DNA of 64,000 bases from Xenorhabdus doucetiae (GTDB taxonomy: Bacteria; Pseudomonadota; Gammaproteobacteria; Enterobacterales; Enterobacteriaceae): contig NZ_FO704550.1 of the NCBI RefSeq assembly GCF_000968195.1, positions 4,092,001 to 4,156,000 of the forward strand, given 5' to 3'. Of the stretch, positions 8,951 through 19,249 are shown piece by piece. The position numbers were made by a program, and so were the translations under genes. Numbering within the stretch: the first letter of the stretch is position 1; every line of letters begins with the position of its first letter. The notes under the pieces are model-generated. The model saw only the letters and a list, made by a program, of their open reading frames with translations. It ran no database searches and had not been told where the DNA came from.

Positions 8951-10062
8951 TATACCAATCTAACTTGAAGATGCAGGTTTTAAAATCTGAAAGTTGTCAG
9001 TCAGTCTAGTCGTGAGTTCTTTCGCTTTTTCTGGCAAAGTGACATGAAAAAAGTGACGAAGGGTTTCACGGAATGTCTTCGCATCCGGAAAATAAACATT
9101 GTTACGTACTTGCTCATTCATATACTTCCACAATCGCTCTATTGGATTGAGGTTTGGGCTGTAAGGCGGTAGGTAATGCAGTTCAATATTAAGGACATAT
9201 GCCACCTCTTTCACCAATTCTGCCCGGTGGTAACCCGCCCCATCCAGAATAATATGAATTTTTTGCGAAAGTGGGTAAGTTTCTCTAATAGCGCCGAAAA
9301 AATACGCGATATTTTCGGCATTGATACTCGGGTATTCACGGATCACGGTGTCTTCAATTCGTTGTAAATTGAGGGCGCCCAGAAGATTGAGACGGGTACG
9401 ACTGCCGGTGGTTTCGACCACTTTTACCTGATTTTTCCCCGCTTTCATCCAACCATAGCTGAGCTTTGTGGACTGCGAAGGATGCACCGCATCAATAAAT
9501 AGGATAGGTTCATTCTGACCTGCCCGGTCTTTCAGAGACTGGTAGTCATCAATAAATTGTTGCTGCTTATCCGCATCGAAATTATGAGGAACGCCCTTTG
9601 GCTTTTTGTAGCTGAAACCTTGTCGGTGAAGCCATTTCGTCATGCCTCCCACGCTGAAAGACACCTGCCAACGAGCTCGTACATTATCCACAATTTGAGC
9701 GGCCGTATGCAGGCAATTTTCCCGTCAAATAATCAACCCGAACGGGGGTTTGTTTGGGAAAAGAGAATGGTTTTAGAAACCCCCATTTTCGGGGGTGAGT
9801 TTTTCCTGCGGCGATGAATTCTTTTAGGGGAGGGTTTCCCGTAATTTTTTGAATACGTAAGGCCTGGAGAATACATCTAAGTTGGCCCGCCCTCTTACGC
9901 CAAAAGCCCGGCCTTGATGCGATCACAGACTCGACTATCACGAGTGGTATCATGCATCAATTCGAGGGCACGTTTTTGTTCTGGTGTCAGATGAATTTTC
10001 ATGATTGCAAGCATGATCGGGTTTGGATAAGAAATCAAGCATCTTCAATGGCGATTGGTATA
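8951..10062 (-). mobile_element. IS630-family element, copy I, decayed
   Basis: The ends (TATACCAATCTAACTTGAAG at 8951 and a GGCGATTGGTATA end at about 10062) match the full-length copy at 30877-31979 and the copy at 58412-59516. TA flanks fit IS630 target choice. It differs from the intact copy by several small changes, including frameshifts near the transposase N-terminus. Confidence 0.85.
8960..10002 (-). pseudogene. IS630 transposase, frameshifted (copy I)
   Basis: The C-terminal 240 or so residues are open and keep the DDE core (FIDAVHPSQ, IILDGAGYHRAE, NLNPIERLWKYMNE). The N-terminal HTH part (8 to 9.99 kb side, upstream of 9691) is in another frame and carries substitutions compared with the intact protein at 30884-31921. 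It is non-functional. Confidence 0.85.
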
Positions 10063-10122
10063 GGTAAAGGCATTATTAGATTATACCGGAGCAGCATTTA
10101 TTTCAATATCATTGGTAAAAAC

Positions 10123-10247
10123 CACCGTCTTTAGACGGTGACTTTGACTTTAATTCTTTGACCTATGCGCGTTTACGAGGTGCGTGGTTCGACGACTTTC
10201 AGTCGTCGGCACCTGAAGTACGCTAACCCACCTACTTCAGTAGGTGG
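10123..10247. repeat. Three-hairpin cluster resembling an IS200/IS605-type end
   Basis: Within 125 bp there are three compact hairpins: CACCGTCT/AGACGGTG (10123-10140), GACGACT/AGTCGTC (10191-10207, inside an outer AGGTGC/GCACCT pair), and CCACCTAC/GTAGGTGG (10228-10247). Such subterminal hairpins are typical of IS200/IS605 ends and the RNAs overlapping tnpB 3' ends. No tnpA or tnpB is next to it, so it is a relic or a non-autonomous derivative. The rest of the 10063-10631 gap holds a second repeat (10523-10617) and no gene. Confidence 0.5.
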
Positions 10248-10522
10248 TAGTTAAGTACGAACTGCTTGAATTCTATTTTTATTCTTCATAAAAATGGGGG
10301 AACTACCATAGCAGTGGCACGAATACAACATTACCCAGATATAGTTAACCTTACTTCTGGCCTAAGGTAAATAAATGGTTAATGAATGATGACGTTTTGG
10401 CGCTATGGACAGATAAACTTTCATGTCAGTTAGAGTGATGGAATTTAAACTATAAATCAGGTAGCCTCAATGGAAACGGATATAAAATATTAACTAAAGT
10501 TTACGTGTAATAATATATTTAT

Positions 10523-10617
10523 TATACTTCAAGGTGCATTTATTATCTCCCCCGCGAGGAGAGGAGATAATAACTTTTTTCGTCTTCCAAGCTGCAACTT
10601 GAAGTTCATAGAGTATA
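10523..10617. repeat. Short inverted-repeat element with a strong hairpin
   Basis: The tips (TATACTTCAAG at 10523, and CTTGAAG...GTATA ending at 10617) are inverted relative to each other. The core has an 11-bp stem TTATTATCTCC / GGAGATAATAA (10540-10573) followed by CTTTTTT, which looks like a plus-strand rho-independent terminator. A closely related core occurs at 20548-20581. It may be a MITE-like repeat that carries a terminator. Confidence 0.55.
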
Positions 10618-10631
10618 TAAAATAAATTCCT

Positions 10632-12302
10632 TTAAGAAAATAGTTTCTTCAAAGGCACACTTGGGTTAGATAAAAGAATTCTATCTATATTTATTATTTC
10701 ATTTGTCATTTTCCTCAGTTCAAAACTGTCAAACATTGATAAATTAGATATCCAACGAAAAGCTCTTTTATTCGGTTCTATTTGCATTGTCAAAAAAGAA
10801 TTTGTTTTTTCGTACAACTCAGGGCTTGTTAGACTATTTTCAATATTTTCACAATTAATAACATCAATCCCAAAAATAAATTTAGAATGAAAAAACTCTG
10901 CCAATCTCAATTGAGGATAACGAAAAACTATATCTTTAGTAAATGTTTTATATTTGTTCACTTTGTCACATTCAATTGAAATAAAATTATACAAATCAAG
11001 CGCAGAATTATCAAAATTAACACAAAATTCAAAAGGAACATTGTCAGAAAAAAAACAAGAGTAATCTAAGTTTTTATTTTTAAATAAACCAACTTTCCAA
11101 GCCAAATGGAAATTTTGAACATCATTAGATAATGATAAATATATAGCCAATGCACTCAATATATGCCACAATCTCTCTTCACTTTTGAATTCAACAACCT
11201 CATCATATAAGTTCCAGTTATAATAGATATCAAAAGCACAATCTTGATTAAGATATTTTTGATTCGTTAAAATAGATTTTAGTGGTTTACAAAATTCAAG
11301 GCGTTCAACCCAGAATAGTTCATAAGAAACTAAATCTTCATGTTTCTGTGTTATACTTACTGAATCAGAATCACTAAGATTAGGTAAAAGGTTCCCCACA
11401 TTTATATCAAGCTGATAAGCAAAAATATCAGCTCTAAGATACTCTCCAGCCAAATACATAAACTCGATTCGAATATCTGTAGTCGCAGTTGTTATAACCC
11501 AACAATCTCTTGAAATATCAACCACAAAACCGGGTTTCTCATGTGAAGAATTAGAAAGTACTTCAAGAGACTTAACTATTCCAACAGTATTCATTAAATA
11601 AACTTTTGGCATACATAATGGATTTCGATAACGTTCGCCAAAATATAATCCTCGTACTAAAGCTGACAATTCTTCCGCTGATTTGTTCCACTGTAAGCAA
11701 GCTAATGAATATGGGCGTTTTCTATTTGAAAAGAAACTCCTTTCTGACAAATCTTGTTTTATATATTCTATATTATCACTATCAAGAAGAACTATTAAAT
11801 TTTTAAATCCTTCAAATGCTGTATGATAACATTTCATATTTAATGAAAGAGCAGTGTCTGATTGGTTAATTTCCACATTTTTTTGTATAACTATATTTCC
11901 AGCATCTACCTTAGAAATAACTTCATGCCAAGTAACTGCATATTTTTTCTCTAATGCCAAGATGGCCCATGAAGTAGCATGAGTTCCAGCATACTTAGGC
12001 AATGGTGCATCATGATAATTAAAAGCCCCTAATTTAATATTACTTAATAATTTAGAATCCAAAATAATAGGATTTGATATAGAGAACAACCATTCAACAT
12101 AATTGTCAGATACGAACACCTCTAATTCATTAATAGTATTTAAATGTTTTATTCCCTCCTTTTTAGACCATGAGAAAAAAATAGAATCCAAAGGGAGGAT
12201 AGCATCAATATTAATACCTAATTCAATTAAAAATTGACAGCACCTAATAGCTAAAGTGCCTTGTCCAACAATCACACAATGGTAATTTTTATGTAATTTC
12301 AT
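10632..12302 (-). CDS. Formyltransferase domain fused to a condensation-like region
   Basis: 556 residues from ATG 12302; an upstream GTG at 12332 is less likely. Residues 1-200 form a methionyl-tRNA-formyltransferase-type N-terminal domain with the catalytic set N95 and H97 (FNYHDAPLPKYAG) and D133 (VDAGNIVIQ). Residues about 205-300 resemble the formyltransferase C-terminal domain. The last 220 residues (SYELFWVERLEF onward) resemble the start of an NRPS condensation domain but show no HHxxxDG motif. Such domains formylate aminoacyl carriers in some NRPS systems using formyl-tetrahydrofolate. It starts 85 bp after the NRPS gene at 12388 and is likely cotranscribed with it. The gene is very AT-rich compared with the core. 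Confidence 0.75.
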   Translation of the reverse strand: MKLHKNYHCVIVGQGTLAIRCCQFLIELGINIDAILPLDSIFFSWSKKEGIKHLNTINELEVFVSDNYVEWLFSISNPIILDSKLLSNIKLGAFNYHDAPLPKYAGTHATSWAILALEKKYAVTWHEVISKVDAGNIVIQKNVEINQSDTALSLNMKCYHTAFEGFKNLIVLLDSDNIEYIKQDLSERSFFSNRKRPYSLACLQWNKSAEELSALVRGLYFGERYRNPLCMPKVYLMNTVGIVKSLEVLSNSSHEKPGFVVDISRDCWVITTATTDIRIEFMYLAGEYLRADIFAYQLDINVGNLLPNLSDSDSVSITQKHEDLVSYELFWVERLEFCKPLKSILTNQKYLNQDCAFDIYYNWNLYDEVVEFKSEERLWHILSALAIYLSLSNDVQNFHLAWKVGLFKNKNLDYSCFFSDNVPFEFCVNFDNSALDLYNFISIECDKVNKYKTFTKDIVFRYPQLRLAEFFHSKFIFGIDVINCENIENSLTSPELYEKTNSFLTMQIEPNKRAFRWISNLSMFDSFELRKMTNEIINIDRILLSNPSVPLKKLFS

Positions 12303-14669
12303 GATATTAACCACTCTATTTAAAGTACACACTTCCCATATTATTTATATTTTATACCTTTATTTAAATTTATTTCTTAAACACTAATTACATCCAAGAA
12401 ATTAGCATACGCATATTTGATAATAGATTTGCAACTCCAGATTCTTTTAATAATTCAAAATGAGAGGATTCTATTTTATAAATATCTGGACAATTAACAA
12501 AACAATCATTATTAGTCTCAAAATAAGATAGTTGGTCACCTTCAGCACTAAATATTTTCACAGGAGCAGAAATCCGTTTATTATAAAAAATACTATCTAT
12601 ATCTGACTGTAGACTTTTAGACATTTCGATAACAACTCTTGAGATTTTTCTAATTAAATCATGACTTAGACCATGATTTCTCTTTCTAATGAATTTAATA
12701 AAACTCTCTTCATCTGTTACTGTTCTCAAACATTCTGAGAGCTCTGGATGATTTGAATCTCTAGAAAAAACAGAAAATAATAGGGAAACCACCTCCTTAT
12801 TTTCATAAATATTAACTTCATCAGTTAATTTAAATTGAAAAGAATATCCTTTTGTCATACCAGGAGCAATCAATATAAGTTCCTCAACCTCTTCTCCCAT
12901 CATTTCAAGCTGATAAGCTGCCTCAAAAGCTGAAATTGTTCCAAATGAATATCCCCAAAGTACATAAGGACCTTGGGGTTGCTTATTTATTATTTCGACA
13001 ATATCAATAGAAACAGCTTTCTGAAGAGAATTATATGGCTGCTCACCTTCATTAAGACCAGACGCCTGTATTCCATAAAATGGTCGAATTTTACCAATTT
13101 TTTCAGCAAGTAATTTCAAACTCATCGGATATCCACCTAAACCTGGCCAGCAAAAAATTGGGGATAATTCTCCATATGTTTGTAGAGAAATGAGTCTAGA
13201 AGAAATTTCGTTAGAATTAGTACTAATCAAACAAGTCAATTTTTCAATTGTAGATACTTCAAATAAAATATGAAGAGGCAAATTAGAACCAAACTCTTTA
13301 TTTATAGAAAGAATAATATCAACTGCACTTAATGAATCTCCTCCCAGAGAAAAGAAATCATCATCAATAGAAATATTATTATTTTTAAGGTGTTTAATCC
13401 ATATATCTTGAATCTTCTTTTCATTTATAGATCTTGGAGCAATATTTTCCTTTCCGTAATGTTTATCTCCTAATTTTTCAAGCATATGAAAGTCAATTTT
13501 TCCCGTTATCGTTAAAGGCATTATATCAACAAAAATTAATAAGCCAGGAATCATATAATCGGGAAGACGTTTAGATAAATCACTTTTTATAAGATAAATA
13601 AGATCTTGATGGGTACGCTTCTCTTCTAATGTCACCCCCTCTTTATTAAGCTCAATATATGCAATAAGTATATATTGATCATCAATATATACTTTGTTTA
13701 TTACAGCGGCAGTATTAATTAGAAGTAATGCTTCCAGTTCTATTTTTATTTCCTCTAATTCAACTCTCATACCTCTAATTTTTACTTGAGAATCTTTTCT
13801 ACCGATGAAATAAAATTCCCCATTCTTATCTTGATAAACTAGATCCCCTGTTTTATAGACTATAGTAGGAATATTTGAACAAGGAGGAATAAAAGAAAAA
13901 AAACGTTGATTTGTCAAATCGTTCTGATTCAAATATCCTCGTGCTATTTGAGCGCCAGATATATGTAATTCTCCAATATTGCCATTACAAACAGGCACAC
14001 CAACTTCATCCAAAACATAAAATTCAGTATTATCAACTGGTTGACCAATAGATACACCTTCATTATGTTCTTTTTTTATATCAATAGAAACATTATAAAA
14101 TGACGCATTACAAGTACACTCTGCGGGACCATAAACATTAATTAACTCACAGTTAGGTAATGTATTCAAACATTGCAATGCTAATTTCTTAGTAAGACTT
14201 TCCCCACCACAAAGAATATGAGAAAGGGAAAAACATTTATCAAACCTCTTTCTATTAACTAATGCTTGTAATAAAGTAGGTACACATTGTATCAAAGAAA
14301 TATTATTATCTATAATATCATCTATTAAATTATCAACATTCTTATTTATACTAAAATTACTAACTACTATTTTGCTACCACAACAAATAGATAGCATTTC
14401 CCATTGAGCCGCATCAAAACTTATAGGAGTTTTATGTATAATACTTTTACCTACACCTAAAAAACCTTCCTTTTTTAACCATGATAGTTGGTTAATTATA
14501 GAATTATGGCTTATCATCACTCCTTTAGGTTTTCCAGTACTACCTGATGTATATACAATATAAGAAATATTTGAAGACTCAGATTTTCTTGGTTCTGCAA
14601 CATACAAATAATCTGAATCTGAATCTGACATCCCTTCTACATACTCAATTATATCACTAATTGTTATTA

Positions 14670-15748
14670 AGTACTCAAGAGAAATTAATTGCAAATTGGT
14701 TACCATAACCGCCCAATAACGTATTTAATTCATTCTCCATTGTCTCCTGAGTCCAAGTGATAAAACGTCGCCAATGGTATTTGGCTTGTTTCCAGACGAT
14801 TTCAATCAAATTCAGCTCTGGGCTGTAGGCGGGAAGGTAGAATAAAAACAGGTTGTGTTCTCGTAACCAGCTATTTCTGATTTTTTCTTCAATCCCGTGA
14901 TGGATACGCGCATTATCCAACACTAAAAATGTCAGGCGGTTGTCCCCTTGTTGGGCGAGCTGCTCTAAAAACAATCACGTCATCTCGCGTGATACTGCCT
15001 GACGTTGTCTGGCAAAACAGCGTGTTATCCGTGTAATTTAACGCCCCCAGAACTGACCGCCTGTCATGCTCTTGAGGCTCAGTTTCATGGGGCTTACCCC
15101 GTGGACTCCATCCATATTGCACCGGAGGAGATGCGGCAAAACCCGCCTCATCAAAATAGACCAAACGGTAATGGCCTAACTGTGCTCCAGCCTTAATTTT
15201 ATTCAGCAAGGCGGATTTGTTAGCAAACTCCGTTTCGTTGCGCTTTTTTTAAGCGATAGACGGGTGCGTTTATAGGTGAGCCCCTGCTTTTTCAGGGTAT
15301 TTGCCAGCGTTTCAAGCGTACAAGGCAGGGGCCCATGCTTTGCCTCAACGCACTGGGCTATCCGTGCGAGAGTTAGGGACTCTGCACAGGCAGCTTCGAC
15401 CGCAGTGGCAATCATTTCAGGCGTCATAGCGAGATACCGGCCTCCAGCATGACCGCCTAATAATCCCGCTATCCCTGAATTGTGCCACATGTGAACCCAA
15501 TTATAGATAACCCGGAGACTGCATCCTATTTCAGCGGTGATCTGGGACGGCTTGCTCCCTCTGGCAAGCATGAGCAAACCCGTTCCTCGCGTACGGATAT
15601 CCCGGTGGGGATGATTCAAAGCGAGTTGTTGCAATGTTATTCGTTCAGGCTCAGAAAGTATTATCTTCGATTTCATAAGGACAGGCAGAAAATCAGGTTA
15701 TCGTGTTATCGATTGTAACAGTAATGCAGATAGTTTATCTGATTAACT
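14670..15748 (-). mobile_element. IS630-type element, second family, copy A (inside the NRPS)
   Basis: 1079 bp, bounded by TA at 14668-14669 and 15749-15750. The tips AGTTAATC and AGTACTC are inverted and imperfect. It is nearly identical to copy B at 16526-17606 but in opposite orientation. A 2-bp deletion near 14968 relative to copy B disables its transposase. Confidence 0.9.
14675..15676 (-). pseudogene. IS630-type transposase, disabled by a 2-bp deletion
   Basis: The N-terminal HTH half (15676-15203) and the start of the DDE half (YFDEAGFAASPPVQYGW) match copy B. Near 14968 copy B reads GATTGATTTTTTAGAGC, while here two bases are missing, which shifts the frame before VLDNARIHHG. The A7 stretch thought to allow -1 frameshifting is kept (T7 at 15244-15250 on the plus strand). 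Confidence 0.85.
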
Positions 15749-16525
15749 TAAAATTATTTCTTCGCTAACAAGGTTAGAAACCTTTGATTTTAATTTCTCC
15801 TGAACAAATATATACTTAATAGAAGAATCATCTATCATATACTTTAAACGTTCAGGTGGATAATCGGGTGCCAATGCTAAATAAGCAGAGCCAGAAAAAA
15901 GAATACCCCATATGCCAATAAATTGTTCTAATGATGGTTCAACAAAAACACCTATGCATTCATTTTCATTGCAATTTAAATAACGTAAATAATTTGCAAC
16001 ATGTAAACTTAAGTGTGCCAATTGCCAAAAACTAAGTTTATCTTCTTCATGTGCAACAGCTATATTATCCGGTGTATAACGTACATTTGATAAGAAAAGA
16101 CCAGGAAGGCAACCATTTACTTTATACTCAAAATATTTTTCCTTATCACTAGACCAAAAAATGCTTACTTTATTATCATGCAAAGAATGATCTAGAGCCA
16201 TTGATTCATTAATCTTCATTTCGAAGTTTTTTATATTTAATAATTTTTCCCAAGATTTATTATATATTACTGGATGCATTATTTTATTCATAATTAAAAC
16301 AACCTCTTAATTAACTAAGATATGAAATTAAAATACCCTGATTCAGAATAGTCTTTACCTGCTTCTTTGAATCTTACTTTAGGAAAAGAATACCCATTTT
16401 TCAAATACATTCTTGCGAAATACAAAGAAGATTTATCATTAATTCCTATACCTTTCAACGCCTTTAATTCATTATCTGAGATTTTAAAATCAATACTATT
16501 TATATACTCAATAAGTATATTTTTA

Positions 16526-17606
16526 AGTTAATCAGATAAACTATCTGCATTACTGTTACAATCGATAACACGATAACCTGATTTTCTGCCTGTCCTTATG
16601 AAATCGAAGATAATACTTTCTGAGCCTGAACGAATAACATTGCAACAACTCGCTTTGAATCATCCCCACCGGGATATCCGTACGCGAGGAACGGGTTTGC
16701 TCATGCTTGCCAGAGGGAGCAAGCCGTCCCAGATCACCGCTGAAATAGGATGCAGTCTCCGGGTTATCTATAATTGGGTTCACATGTGGCACAATTCAGG
16801 GATAGCGGGATTATTAGGCGGTCATGCTGGAGGCCGGTATCTCGCTATGACGCCTGAAATGATTGCCACTGCGGTCGAAGCTGCCTGTGCAGAGTCCCTA
16901 ACTCTCGCACGGATAGCCCAGTGCGTTGAGGCAAAGCATGGGCCCCTGCGTTGTACGCTTGAAACGCTGGCAAATACCCTGAAAAAGCAGGGGCTCACCT
17001 ATAAACGCACCCGTCTATCGCTTAAAAAAAGCGCAACGAAACGGAGTTTGCTAACAAATCCGCCTTGCTGAATAAAATTAAGGCTGGAGCACAGTTAGGC
17101 CATTACCGTTTGGTCTATTTTGATGAGGCGGGTTTTGCCGCATCTCCTCCGGTGCAATATGGATGGAGTCCACGGGGTAAGCCCCATGAAACTGAGCCTC
17201 AAGAGCATGACAGGCGGTCAGTTCTGGGGGCGTTAAATTACACGGATAACACGCTGTTTTACCAGACAACGTCAGGCAGTATCACGCGAGATGACGTGAT
17301 TGATTTTTTAGAGCAGCTCGCCCAACAAGGGGACAACCGCCTGACATTTTTAGTGTTGGATAATGCGCGTATCCATCACGGGATTGAAGAAAAAATCAGA
17401 AATAGCTGGTTACGAGAACACAACCTGTTTTTATTCTACCTTCCCGCCTACAGCCCAGAGCTGAATTTGATTGAAATCGTCTGGAAACAAGCCAAATACC
17501 ATTGGCGACGTTTTATCACTTGGACTCAGGAGACAATGGAGAATGAATTAAATACGTTATTGGGCGGTTATGGTAACCAATTTGCAATTAATTTCTCTTG
17601 AGTACT
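16526..17606 (+). mobile_element. IS630-type element, second family, copy B
   Basis: 1081 bp, flanked by TA at 16524-16525 and 17607-17608. It is the intact partner of copy A and lies in opposite orientation, so the two form 1.08-kb inverted repeats around the 5' part of the NRPS gene. Confidence 0.9.
16598..17601 (+). CDS. IS630-type transposase made by -1 frameshift
   Basis: Frame one (16598-17071) encodes the HTH half (PSQITAEIGCSLRVIYNW). The DDE half (YFDEAGFAASPPVQYGW, LTFLVLDNARIHHG, YSPELNLIEIVWKQ) lies in the -1 frame and is open to 17601. The A7 run at 17024-17030 sits where the two frames can join, and reading through it in the -1 frame gives KKKRNETEFANKSALLNKI, which resembles the linker of one-frame IS630 transposases. 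The fused product is about 334 residues. Programmed frameshifting is inferred, supported by both copies keeping the A7 run. Confidence 0.8.
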
Positions 17607-17788
17607 TAAAATAAATGGCTATTTTTCGAAATAATTTAATTGTGAATTTATTTCTATGGTAATTTTCCTCTAAAACATTAAAGACTAATTTGTCACAACA
17701 CTTATGAAAAACAGATCTATTCTCATAAAATAATTTTCTGAGAAAATAGGCGATATGAATCTATGTTTTTAGAAATCATGAAAGTTCA

Positions 17789-17911
17789 TATACCCAATAG
17801 ATTTCAAGATAAAGCACGACAGTAAAAATTTTATCGATAGGGAATATAATCATATCACTAAGGTAGGTGAGTGTAGTCGACAAAGCCTTAACTTGAAAGA
17901 TGACAGGTATA
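17789..17911. repeat. MITE-like short inverted-repeat element
   Basis: The element opens with TATACCCAATAGATTTCAAG and closes with CTTGAAAGATGACAGGTATA, which are inverted relative to each other. It has no coding capacity. The pattern resembles short repeats that I recall as common in Xenorhabdus and Photorhabdus intergenic regions. It occupies part of the 17607-17944 gap before the aminotransferase gene. Confidence 0.6.
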
Positions 17912-17944
17912 GTTAGTCTAATCTAATTTTCTTATACTAAGTGA

Positions 17945-19249
17945 ATGTCAATGGAAAATATTTACCGCCGAAGTTTGCCAACTTTACCTCTAGATCCTAA
18001 GACAATTAAAGTTATTAAACAAAAAGCAGAGAAGTTGTGGGAAGAAATATCCAAGTTAAATATCAATATAAATATGGCGCGAGGAAAACCTTCACCTGAA
18101 CAACTAGAATTATCTTCACCTATGCTAGAGTGGAATCTAATTTGTGATTTTATTTCTGACGAAAAGGTCGATTGTCGAAACTATGGAGAGCCAGCAGGAA
18201 TATCTGAAATGAGAATCCTACTTGCTAATATTTTAAATATCGAAAAAAATAATGTAATAGCCACTGGAAACTCTAGTCTAGAAATCATGTACCAAGTACT
18301 GGCTGCACTAATGATTCATGGCCCAGATGATTCTTCACCTCCATGGTCATCCTATGAGAAAATAAGTTTTATTTGCCCTGTACCAGGATATGATAGGCAT
18401 TTCAAAATCTGTGAAGAAATGGGAATAAATATGATATCAGTGCCAATGAGAAATAATGGTCCAGATATTGATATTATTGAAGATCTTGTATCTAACGATC
18501 CTTCTATTAAAGGTATTTGGTGCATTCCAAAATATAGTAATCCAACAGGAGTGATATATTCATCAGGAGTAATAAAGCGTCTGGCATCATTAAAATCTGC
18601 AGCACATGATTTTAGGTTATTCTGGGATAATGCTTACGTTGTCCATCACCTAACAAATAAAGAAATAGAAATTGATGAAATAATATCCATTTGCTCTTCA
18701 GCAGGGCATCCTAATCGACCTTATGTTTTTACATCAACATCGAAGATAACTCTACCTAATTCCGGTATTGCTGCTTTTGCCTCTTCAGAATCGAATATAA
18801 AGTGGTGGCTAGAAAGATCTGCGATTAGGACTGTGGGACCAGATAAAATGAATCAACTTCGACACGCTCGTTTTCTTGAATCCCATGAGAAGGTCAAAAT
18901 CCTCATGGCTAGACATCGTGAGATATTAGCCCCAAAATTTTCAACTATAATTAAAATATTTAAAGAAGAACTAAATCAATTTTCAATAGCAAATTGGAGT
19001 GAACCACTTGGAGGTTATTTTATTTCACTGGATGTTCCAAATGGATGCGCTAAACGTACTGTAGAGTTGGCTGCTAACCTCGGTATTGAGTTAACACCAG
19101 CAGGAACTACTTTCCCATATGGGAAAGATCCTCAGGATGGAAATATCCGTATTGCGCCTAGTTTTTTATCTACCGACGAAGTCTCACTTGCAGCTAGGGG
19201 AATCGTAACAGCTATTCTTATGGCTGTGTCAGAACAAATGTCTATTTGA
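17945..19249 (+). CDS. PLP-dependent aminotransferase, class I/II (MocR-like aspartate aminotransferase type)
   Basis: 434 residues of fold-type I. Visible are the N-terminal NMARGKPSPEQLELS block, NPTGV (residues about 200-204, after KYS), the WDNAYVVHHL Asp/Tyr site near 226-235, and STSKITLPNSG with the probable PLP Lys. The NMARGKPSPEQ block is typical of the aminotransferase family annotated as MocR/Asp aminotransferase. It is divergent from the NRPS operon and equally AT-rich, so it may provide an amino-acid or keto-acid precursor; this is inference. ATG 17951 is an alternative start. Confidence 0.75.
   Translation: MSMENIYRRSLPTLPLDPKTIKVIKQKAEKLWEEISKLNININMARGKPSPEQLELSSPMLEWNLICDFISDEKVDCRNYGEPAGISEMRILLANILNIEKNNVIATGNSSLEIMYQVLAALMIHGPDDSSPPWSSYEKISFICPVPGYDRHFKICEEMGINMISVPMRNNGPDIDIIEDLVSNDPSIKGIWCIPKYSNPTGVIYSSGVIKRLASLKSAAHDFRLFWDNAYVVHHLTNKEIEIDEIISICSSAGHPNRPYVFTSTSKITLPNSGIAAFASSESNIKWWLERSAIRTVGPDKMNQLRHARFLESHEKVKILMARHREILAPKFSTIIKIFKEELNQFSIANWSEPLGGYFISLDVPNGCAKRTVELAANLGIELTPAGTTFPYGKDPQDGNIRIAPSFLSTDEVSLAARGIVTAILMAVSEQMSI

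Larger units (their letters stand above)
12388..16291 (-). pseudogene. Single-module NRPS (A-T-TE), interrupted by an IS630-type element
   Basis: The gene consists of 16291-15749 and 14667-12388, separated by an IS flanked by TA. Removing the IS and one TA restores one frame of 940 residues exactly. Residues 1-60 are an unassigned leader, followed by an adenylation domain (A3 TSGSTGKP near 221, A4 FDAAQWEM near 265, A5 NVYGPAE, A7 YKTGD, A8 GRKDSQVKIRG, A10 Lys near 571), a carrier domain (LGGDSL, Ser near 626) and a type I thioesterase (GYSFG Ser near 755, with a late Asp and His). As it stands, the upstream piece ends a few codons into the IS and the downstream ORF begins inside the IS end, so no intact synthetase is made. 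Confidence 0.85.
16315..17760 (-). pseudogene. Unknown gene upstream of the NRPS, split by IS copy B
   Basis: Two open pieces on the minus strand, 17760-17607 and 16523-16315, join in frame when the IS and one TA are removed. The product ends LKALKGIGINDKSS, YFARMYLKNGYSF and FKEAGKDYSESGYFNF, and stops 23 nt before the NRPS start, so it was probably the first gene of that operon. The frame hits a stop at 17763 with no usual start codon between, so the true N-terminus is lost or frameshifted. I do not recognise the family. It is AT-rich like the NRPS locus. Confidence 0.55.
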
